DNA of 64,000 nt, taken from the NCBI RefSeq assembly GCF_007741515.1, contig NZ_CP036263.1:372001-436000 (forward strand). The letters run 5' to 3'. The notes below the pieces were generated by a model. It did no database searches. It worked only from the letters and a program-made list of their open reading frames with translations, and was not told where the DNA came from. The stretch is from Adhaeretor mobilis (GTDB taxonomy: Bacteria; Planctomycetota; Planctomycetia; Pirellulales; Lacipirellulaceae). This document shows positions 44,818-51,041 of this stretch, in pieces. Position 1 is the first letter of the stretch. Each line of letters begins with the position of its first letter. The translations under genes and the position numbers were made by a program.

Positions 44818-45624
44818 ATGTTGAGAACACTCATTGTCGATTTGTTCGGGCAAGCAGGATTGGTCATCGTACCGTTGGCAATCCTATACGGAGTCTATCA
44901 CTTCGGTCGACGCACGGCTGATGTCCCGTGGCTGTTAGCCTTCGCTGCTTCGGTATTGTCGATCGCAGGCCTAATACTGATGCAGGTAAAGCTGCTCTCC
45001 GACGACATCGCTGGCAACAACCTGCCTGACCCTACGGGAGTGACTTACGTCATCGTCTTGCTGTTCGGGACCGCCCTCTTATGCAACGCGAAGACGTTCT
45101 GGAAGGTCAACCGCGAGCTGCACTCAGAACGCAAAGGCCAGGAAGGTGCCACGAGACGCAACCTCCGCAATTGCCTACACCGCCGATCCACAAATAGTAC
45201 GTCCTTGGAAGACGCGGTTGCCGAGATCGATGCCGAACTGGATGCCCGGGAAGACGTGCCAAGGCTGATCAAAAAAATGCTACCAACGCTCGGTCTGATC
45301 GGAACAGTCATCGGCCTAGCGATCGCTATGAACGAACTGGGTGGGGCACTTTCCGCTGCAGTTGGCGGGAAGGGAGATGGGTCAGAAGCACTTCTCCTAT
45401 CAATGCAGGGTGCTCTTTCAGGAATGGGCGGAGCCTTTATCACGACGCTCTTCGGAGCAGGCTTCGGGATGTTGCTGATGGTCTTAATTACGCGTACTCG
45501 CCTGATGCTTACTCATCTCGTGAGCGAAGCGAAACGGCGTCTCGACGATGAAGGCCGCAAGACGGCTGACCAGCCTAAGCCGCCAAGACCACCGAAGGCC
45601 CGTTTTCGTCCTGACATGAACTGA
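44818..45624 (+). CDS. MotA/TolQ/ExbB-type proton channel protein
   Basis: A protein of 268 residues with a ribosome site AAGAAAGGG upstream. Helices are at about 10-30, 38-58 and 75-95, then a charged cytoplasmic stretch, then the family's core pair: MLPTLGLIGTVIGLAIAM (about 160-177) and GAFITTLFGAGFGMLLMVLI (about 203-222). These match the LGLLGTVxG and A..T..G...A signatures of ExbB/TolQ/MotA. Such proteins pair with a single-TM partner bearing an Asp to use the proton gradient. The partner here is presumably the vWA protein 78 bases upstream. The Pro-rich tail is PKPPRPPKA. Confidence 0.8.
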   Translation: MLRTLIVDLFGQAGLVIVPLAILYGVYHFGRRTADVPWLLAFAASVLSIAGLILMQVKLLSDDIAGNNLPDPTGVTYVIVLLFGTALLCNAKTFWKVNRELHSERKGQEGATRRNLRNCLHRRSTNSTSLEDAVAEIDAELDAREDVPRLIKKMLPTLGLIGTVIGLAIAMNELGGALSAAVGGKGDGSEALLLSMQGALSGMGGAFITTLFGAGFGMLLMVLITRTRLMLTHLVSEAKRRLDDEGRKTADQPKPPRPPKARFRPDMN

Positions 45625-45662
45625 ATATTTCTCAACAACTCACTAAAGAATGGAGGTGCAAC

Positions 45663-46232
45663 ATGAAGGACAAGTTTGGATGGCTACTGCGACACTATGG
45701 TATGCAGCGGCTCGTGGTGATCGCTCTCGCATGGCCCATCTACTATGTGGCTTGGTTCATCGTACAGCTCACAGAGTATGGCCAAATGGGGGCCTCGCTT
45801 CCCGCGGCGACCAGGGTAGCAACCGGAATGCACGACCTGTGGTTCGGATTCTGGGTAGCGAGCGTGTCGGTTCCGCTGCTGTGGATCGCCAGCTACAAGC
45901 TTCCGATCATCGAAGTGCAATGGGGATTCCGATTGATCGCTTTCGCCTGGCTCTTCGATGGCATGGTCGCGATCGTTCAAGGGTGCTGGATGCTCAGAGG
46001 AGAGAGTGTCCCGACAGTCGCCCTCGTGCTGCAAGCCTGGGCTTGTGGCAGCGTACTACCACTGCTCATCGGGTTCGTCCCGTGGGCAATGTTGGAACTG
46101 TGGGGAATGGTGTCGGAGATCCCACTGCTGAAGCGGTGGGCATACAGCGGCATCGAAGAACACGCCGAATGGATTTCACCACGCAAATTAAAGAAACAAA
46201 CCCAACCTCTACCAAGGAGACTTTCGATATGA
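45663..46232 (+). CDS. Small multi-pass membrane protein
   Basis: A protein of 189 residues, ATG at 45663 after GGAGGTGCAAC. About four helices are visible: LVVIALAWPIYYVAWFIVQL, DLWFGFWVASVSVPLLWIA, FRLIAFAWLFDGMVAIVQGC and ALVLQAWACGSVLPLLIGFVPW. I recognise no family. It ends with a basic tail. Its stop overlaps the start of the coupling ATPase (ATGA), so the two are translated together. It may anchor that ATPase, whose own sequence lacks N-terminal membrane helices. Confidence 0.7.
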   Translation: MKDKFGWLLRHYGMQRLVVIALAWPIYYVAWFIVQLTEYGQMGASLPAATRVATGMHDLWFGFWVASVSVPLLWIASYKLPIIEVQWGFRLIAFAWLFDGMVAIVQGCWMLRGESVPTVALVLQAWACGSVLPLLIGFVPWAMLELWGMVSEIPLLKRWAYSGIEEHAEWISPRKLKKQTQPLPRRLSI

Positions 46233-47677
46233 AAATTTCAGGTCACACCATCAATGGTCAATTCATGGGCACAACGCTCTTCGAGCACGGTATCGGCAAG
46301 CAGGCGGTGGTCCTCAACGGCAACCACTACTTGACACTAGCCAGCACAGGCGCGGGCAAGAGTATTACGAGCATCTGGCCGCAGCTGCTGATGGGTCGCT
46401 ACTCCGGCGCGATCGTCATCTCTCCGAAGCCAGAGCATGCCAACCTAGCTGCCTTCCGACACGCTGACCCGGCATTGTTTGAGTTTGGCGCTTCCCTGCC
46501 GGAGAACGCGATCAGCTTGGGATGCAACCCGAAAGTAGCGAAGACGACTCGCTATCACCTGCCGCGTAGTCGCAGTTTTTGCCTTGATCCGGGTGGGCAA
46601 ACGGGGTGGCCTAGCCACCGCTATACGTTCCTTAGCGACGTGGACTGTGATCAGCCAGGGGCGGTCGGACGCCTGTTGGCGATCGCCTCGGGGTCGTTCC
46701 CCGACAACCCCAAGGCCAACGACCCCTGGTTCACCAACGGACCCCGCAGTGCGTTGGCCGCCGCGTGTGGCCACTTGTTGACGGCCGGCTATCCCGTCGA
46801 GGAGCAGACGCTTCCGTGTGCATTACGGCGGATCATGGGTATCGACCCAGAAACTGGCCGAGCGTCTACGGATGCTCAGGTCGCTTTCCTCGCGGAGATG
46901 ATGGAGAACCCGGCACTCGGCGGGTTCATTCAGATCGTCGCGGCGTCTGTCAATCAGCTCGGTGAGAAGGCGTTCGGAACGCTTAACAGCGAGTTGCAGA
47001 CCAAGGGGATTTGGATGCTCGATCCGACGATGGAGAAAGTCTTGAGTGGTCCTTCCGATTTTCGGATTGATGAAATCGGCGTCGATGACTGGCCTGTCAC
47101 TTTGTTTGCGATCCCACCTCGTGGGGAGCGAGCAGCTGATGCTTGGCTGAGGTCGATTTTTGAACTGGCCGGCCTCGTTTTTCAGCAGCGGAAAGGAGCA
47201 CCGAAGCGCCCGATCCTCGTCGTCGCCGACGAAGTGGGAATCTGGGGTAAGGAAGTCAATAAAGTGCGCGAGTGGCTGGCCATCATGCGGGACAAGAACG
47301 TCAAGCTTTGGTTGCACGCCCAGAACTATCCCCAGCTAGTCGAGATGTACACCGAATCGGGTGCTCAGCAGATTCTCTCGGCTTGTGTACTCCAAGTCTT
47401 CGGCTGTTCGGACCCAGAAACTCGCCAGATGATCGGCAAGGAACTAGGGAAGAGAAAGCTTAAGGGGAAACAAAACGACCACGACTACAAAGAGGTCGTC
47501 GATCTGGCAGCCGGTGACGCGATCGCCCGCGAGCTTAGCCTCTCCTCATCGCTGCAATACGTCCTAGCGCCCAACTTGCCGCCAATGCGACTAGCCAGGG
47601 TCGCTCACGATCGGCTGACAACTGATGATGGTGCCCATTTTGATGGCCTGCCTCTTAAAGGGCACTACGAAGAGTAA
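46229..47677 (+). CDS. VirD4/TraG-like coupling ATPase (T4CP)
   Basis: The ATG at 46229 with AAGGAGA upstream gives 482 residues. The Walker A is STGAGKS (39-45) in a HYLTLASTGAGKSITSIWPQLL context. It is followed by AIVISPKPEHANLAA, the FNPL-like region around SLGCNPK, SPDNPKANDPWF, and the late Walker B ILVVADEVGIWG with WLHAQNYPQL. These are features of type IV coupling proteins, which pump relaxase-bound DNA. The usual N-terminal TM pair is missing and may be supplied by the membrane protein encoded just upstream. It should serve the relaxase at 36-38 kb. Confidence 0.83.
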   Translation: MKISGHTINGQFMGTTLFEHGIGKQAVVLNGNHYLTLASTGAGKSITSIWPQLLMGRYSGAIVISPKPEHANLAAFRHADPALFEFGASLPENAISLGCNPKVAKTTRYHLPRSRSFCLDPGGQTGWPSHRYTFLSDVDCDQPGAVGRLLAIASGSFPDNPKANDPWFTNGPRSALAAACGHLLTAGYPVEEQTLPCALRRIMGIDPETGRASTDAQVAFLAEMMENPALGGFIQIVAASVNQLGEKAFGTLNSELQTKGIWMLDPTMEKVLSGPSDFRIDEIGVDDWPVTLFAIPPRGERAADAWLRSIFELAGLVFQQRKGAPKRPILVVADEVGIWGKEVNKVREWLAIMRDKNVKLWLHAQNYPQLVEMYTESGAQQILSACVLQVFGCSDPETRQMIGKELGKRKLKGKQNDHDYKEVVDLAAGDAIARELSLSSSLQYVLAPNLPPMRLARVAHDRLTTDDGAHFDGLPLKGHYEE

Positions 47678-47718
47678 TGCAATCGTTTTTTCCTACCACC
47701 ATTCTACAGGAGTAAATC

Positions 47719-48261
47719 ATGCCTTCCGATGACTTCCCCAACGCACCCGACATAGGGCACGCGTTCGAGAGCGTCAAACGAACGACGCCAACTGACAAGG
47801 CTCAAGAAGGGCCGCAGCACTATCCAGAAATTGATCGACTTGATCTCTCGACCCGAGACTACACGCCGGGCGGAACCCTGGAGCAGGAGGTGCACACGGG
47901 TCTTTCGGATAATGCCCGTCGCGAGTATCAGGAGCGGATGCAACGCGCCGAGCCGCCTGAAGAGGATTATTACCTTGATCAAATCCAGCAACGCTTTGAT
48001 GAGCAGATCAAAGAGGCTGATCGCAAGCGAGAAGAAGAGCAGATGCGCGACGCAGCCGAGAAAGAGAACACCAATTATGGGAGGGACAACGAGCAGGCTG
48101 ACCAAGGAAATGAACAAGAGAAGCCACGTCAGCCCCATAACTACGATATGCCAGAGAAGGAAACCACCGAACCGTTGCCGAAGCCACCTGCGCATGGCGT
48201 AAAGCCACGACCCGGCCGAACTGGAGGCCACGATCGGTCTGATGATGGCCATGAGCACTGA
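47719..48261 (+). CDS. Hydrophilic, probably disordered protein
   Basis: A protein of 180 residues, start after a CAGGAG ribosome site. The sequence is highly charged, with Glu, Asp, Gln and Arg throughout, one helical part around EDYYLDQIQQRFDEQIKEADRKREEEQ and a Pro/His-rich end. There is no TM, no signal and no family I recognise. It follows the coupling ATPase by 41 bases and may be its soluble partner or an accessory of DNA processing. This is inference from position only. Confidence 0.55.
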   Translation: MPSDDFPNAPDIGHAFESVKRTTPTDKAQEGPQHYPEIDRLDLSTRDYTPGGTLEQEVHTGLSDNARREYQERMQRAEPPEEDYYLDQIQQRFDEQIKEADRKREEEQMRDAAEKENTNYGRDNEQADQGNEQEKPRQPHNYDMPEKETTEPLPKPPAHGVKPRPGRTGGHDRSDDGHEH

Positions 48262-48314
48262 ACCCCACTGATGAAGAACTCTTTACCCCGTAACCCCATT
48301 TCAGGAGAGAAACC

Positions 48315-48764
48315 ATGTCTACCGCCGTTGCAGAAATTCGTGACAAGCTCCGAGCGATCCGAGACTTGTGCCTTGCCGATACTAAGGACCTTCGCACGCA
48401 GCTCGCCGAGGCGGAGCAGGAACTGGAGCAGGTCGATACCGCCCTCGCGGCGATCGGCGAGAAACCGTCTCGTCGTAAGAAACGCAAACCTGCGGCAACG
48501 TCTGAGCGACGTCCTTGTGCCACGAAGGCTGAAGTGCTCGCTGTCATTCACGAGATACTTGGCGAGAACGGTAGCATGCCGGCCGTCGGCCTCAAGAAAC
48601 TTGCCGGCGAAAAGCTACGCGAACGGGGCAAGAGCCTCTCGATGTTTGCGGCGTTGTTTGCAAAGTGCCTTGGCGATCCATCCCTCGTTGAGAAGACGGC
48701 GGGCAGTCTCAGTTTGACGGCCGCTCCTCGTACTGAGCCGAAGGAACGCAAGGTCGGCTTCTGA
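48315..48764 (+). CDS. Hypothetical protein with coiled coil and HTH-like C-terminus
   Basis: A protein of 149 residues, ATG after CAGGAGAGAAACC. Residues 1-50 form a coiled coil (LRTQLAEAEQELEQVDTALAAIG), followed by a basic linker (KPSRRKKRKPAA). The rest, TKAEVLAVIHEILGENGSMPAVGLKKLAGEKLRERGKSLSMF, resembles a winged-helix regulatory fold. I recognise no named family. It is probably a DNA-binding accessory of the element, sitting between the conjugation-type genes and the excision genes. Confidence 0.6.
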   Translation: MSTAVAEIRDKLRAIRDLCLADTKDLRTQLAEAEQELEQVDTALAAIGEKPSRRKKRKPAATSERRPCATKAEVLAVIHEILGENGSMPAVGLKKLAGEKLRERGKSLSMFAALFAKCLGDPSLVEKTAGSLSLTAAPRTEPKERKVGF

Positions 48765-48811
48765 GGCGACCGATGAAGATTCCCTTCCCCCCCTCTAACA
48801 GGAGAAAACTC

Positions 48812-49084
48812 ATGAGAGCTACCAATAACGAGTCCTTGGAAGGCGACCCGCCACCCGCCGTTACGCGGAAGGAGGGTGCATCGCTTTTAGCGACACCCAA
48901 GCAGGTCGCCGACCTCCTCCAGGTATCGACTCGTACCCTGTGGCGGATGCGGAGCGCTGGCAGCTTGCCAACACCGGTCCGGCTAGGTGCGGCGGTACGG
49001 TGGCGACGCGCCGAGATCGAGGCTTGGATTCGTGAAGGTTGCCCCTCGGCGGGCAACCGCGACAATGATCGCAGGAGGAACTAA
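48812..49084 (+). CDS. Excisionase-like HTH protein
   Basis: The ATG at 48812 follows AACAGGAGAAAACTC and gives 90 residues. Residues about 25-80 are a MerR/Xis-type winged helix: LLATPKQVADLLQVSTRTLWRMRSAG and RLGAAVRWRRAEIEAWI. It stands 3 bases before the integrase gene, the classic place of a recombination directionality factor. It would bend DNA at the attachment site and switch the integrase to excision. A second protein of the same fold is at 634-1020. Confidence 0.8.
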   Translation: MRATNNESLEGDPPPAVTRKEGASLLATPKQVADLLQVSTRTLWRMRSAGSLPTPVRLGAAVRWRRAEIEAWIREGCPSAGNRDNDRRRN

Positions 49085-49087
49085 CCC

Positions 49088-50539
49088 ATGGCTGCTATTT
49101 TCAAACGACGCCCGGGCCGCAATGAGCCTTACGTCATCCAGTACGTTGATCACCTCGGCAAGCGACGGACCCGCAAGGGTTTTACCGATAAGGGGCTTAC
49201 CGAGGAGTTAGCGGGTAAGCTGGAATCCGAAGCCCGCCTGCGTTCGACCGGAATGATTGATCCGTCCCAAGAGCGAATTGCTCAGCAGCGGGCCACTTCG
49301 ATCGAACTGCACGTCACGGCTTTCCAAGAAAGCCTCAGTGACAATACGCCAAAGTACGTCAAGCAAACGAGCGGACGAATACGGAAGATTGTCACGGGCT
49401 GCGGTTTCGTTTCGCTTGCCTGCTTTGAGACCGAACCCGTGCAAGCATTCTTACGTCGGCTTCGGAAGGAGGAGGGGCTTGGTCACCGGACTTGCAACCA
49501 TTACTTGCAAGCGATTGATGCTTTTTGCAACTGGTGTGTTGCCACTAAGCGCTTAGCGGCAAACCCGCTTGCTGGCATGGAACGCTTGAACGCGGCGATG
49601 GACGTTCGCCACCCGCGAAGAGCATTGACGGCCGAGGAAGTCGCTAAGCTGGTTTCCTCCGCCCGCAGTTCAGGCGTGGCTATTCAGTGCTACTCCGGTG
49701 AGGAGCGGGCACGTATTTACTTGATCTCCTACTTATCCGGCTTACGGCGAGGTGAGATCGCCAGCCTCAAGCCACTTAGCTTTGATTTGAAAAGCCCAAC
49801 GCCGACGCTTACCGTAGAAGCGGCTTGCTCCAAGCACCGTCGCAAGGACGTACTCCCGCTTCATCCCGATCTGTCGGCGATGTTGCCTGCTTGGCTCCGG
49901 GGGCATCCGCGAAATGCCAAACTGTTTCCGGGTCTTGAGAAGCGGCGGACTTGGCTGATGGTGAAACGCGACTTGGAACGGGTCGGCATCCCTTACAGGA
50001 ATGATGAAGGAATTGCCGACTTTCACGCTGCCGGTAGGCACTCCCACATCACGGAGCTGCTACGAAGTGGCGTGTCGCTGCCTGAGGCCCGGGAACTAGC
50101 GCGGCATAGCGACGTCAACATGACGATGCGGTACACGCACATTGGCTTACAGGACCAGGCCGAAGCGATTGCTCATCTTCCGTCGGCCGTTTCAGCGGAT
50201 CAAAAACTTGTAAGCGAGCCTGCAATCGAGCCGAACCCGCCGCTCCCCGAGGGGACACCCAAGGAGGCTGCGCTGCAAATGCGCTGCAGATTTTGCAGCG
50301 CAACGGGGCATTGGGGGTCAACCGTTGTCAACGAAGCCTCAGACCAGAAACGCCTAAACCCTTGCGAGAGCAAGGGTTTAGGCAATGAAAGTCGCCAGTT
50401 GTCAAAGACTGGCAAAGTGGAGGCGGCGGGAATCGAACCCGCGTGCCGAGACCGCTGGACGCAAACATCTACGTGTGTAGTCGTCGAATTTAGGTTCGCG
50501 GAGAGAAGCGCCTCGTCGACCAGGCTTTTCTCGCGCTAG
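49088..50539 (+). CDS. int: Tyrosine integrase of the element, reading into ssrA
   Basis: A protein of 483 residues. An N-terminal arm-binding part and SAM-like domain (about 70-165) precede the catalytic domain: Arg220 (LSGLRRGEIASL), Lys249, His313 and Arg317 (DFHAAGRHSH), His340 (ARHSDVNMTMRYTHI) and Tyr349. The box II spacing is H-x3-R rather than the usual H-x2-R. After about residue 390 the sequence is no longer integrase-like. The end (VEAAGIEPACRDRW...) is the antisense reading of the tmRNA 3' end. It recombines the element into ssrA. The true product may be functional despite this borrowed tail. Confidence 0.9.
   Translation: MAAIFKRRPGRNEPYVIQYVDHLGKRRTRKGFTDKGLTEELAGKLESEARLRSTGMIDPSQERIAQQRATSIELHVTAFQESLSDNTPKYVKQTSGRIRKIVTGCGFVSLACFETEPVQAFLRRLRKEEGLGHRTCNHYLQAIDAFCNWCVATKRLAANPLAGMERLNAAMDVRHPRRALTAEEVAKLVSSARSSGVAIQCYSGEERARIYLISYLSGLRRGEIASLKPLSFDLKSPTPTLTVEAACSKHRRKDVLPLHPDLSAMLPAWLRGHPRNAKLFPGLEKRRTWLMVKRDLERVGIPYRNDEGIADFHAAGRHSHITELLRSGVSLPEARELARHSDVNMTMRYTHIGLQDQAEAIAHLPSAVSADQKLVSEPAIEPNPPLPEGTPKEAALQMRCRFCSATGHWGSTVVNEASDQKRLNPCESKGLGNESRQLSKTGKVEAAGIEPACRDRWTQTSTCVVVEFRFAERSASSTRLFSR
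50352..50383 (-). terminator. 14-bp hairpin after ssrA
   Basis: Perfect 14-base arms at 50352-50365 and 50370-50383 enclose a GAGA loop. It stands 35 bases beyond the tmRNA 3' end and inside the integrase frame. It can end the tmRNA precursor. On the minus strand GTTTC follows, so the T run is weak. Confidence 0.6.
50384..50450. other. Probable attachment site at the ssrA 3' end
   Basis: The integrase gene overlaps the 3' end of ssrA, the T-arm and acceptor part of the tmRNA, a common target of tyrosine integrases. The element must rebuild the tmRNA end, so one att core lies within about 50418-50450. The other copy should lie left of this window; I found none inside it. Confidence 0.6.
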
Positions 50540-50778
50540 CTCGGAACTTAATTTCGCCTTGAGCGTGCCCAGCAATGACTCGCAGCTAGTTGGTTTAGGT
50601 GATGGGCGTTCTAACCGACCCAACGACGGCTAGAGGCCCAGACTGCTAGTTAAACTAGGCAGCCAAAGCGTAGTTACCTTCGGCAATTGAAGGTGTGATC
50701 AGCTTTTTACGTGGCCCGCTGATCAACCACGACACGCCATTTACGCTTCGCAAATCCGGTCGAACCCTGTTCGCCCCC
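50418..50778 (-). ncRNA. ssrA: tmRNA (one-piece)
   Basis: The 5' end GGGGGCGAACAGGGTTCGAC (at 50778) and the 3' end GGTTCGATTCCCGCCGCCTCCA (at 50418) form the tRNA-like part, with a 7-base acceptor stem. CCA is not encoded. The tag frame reads GCC-GAA-GGT-AAC-TAC-GCT-TTG-GCT-GCC-TAG, giving the tag AEGNYALAA. The RNA rescues stalled ribosomes and marks the products for degradation. Length is 361 nt. It serves as the insertion target of the element. Confidence 0.93.
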
Positions 50779-51041
50779 GAAAGTGAAACGCTCTGGGTAC
50801 CAAGAAATCTCCTTCTCGGTACAGCACTATAGTATATTCGGCAGACCGCGGGAAGGAAAGCGAGTTAATTTGGGCGGCTCGACGGCTAACGGAATGCTTT
50901 GTCGCTAGGAACTCGTTGGATTCGAGCCATTCGCTGACAAGAGAAGTCTTGGCGTGACACGACCCAGGCTAATCGGCCAAGTGGTAAGGAAGAGAATTTG
51001 GTAGCAGGTTCCGAACCGGACTCCCCACGGCAGGCAGAGTG

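Noticed and set aside
44818..45624. Calling the MotA-like gene zorA of a Zorya system
   Set aside because: The partner has a vWA head rather than an OmpA-like domain, and no ZorC, ZorD or ZorE gene is nearby, so only a loose comparison is justified.
45650..46228. Long N-terminal extension of the coupling ATPase frame
   Set aside because: It overlaps the membrane protein gene in another frame and is rich in Arg and His without motifs. AAGGAGA precedes the ATG at 46229.
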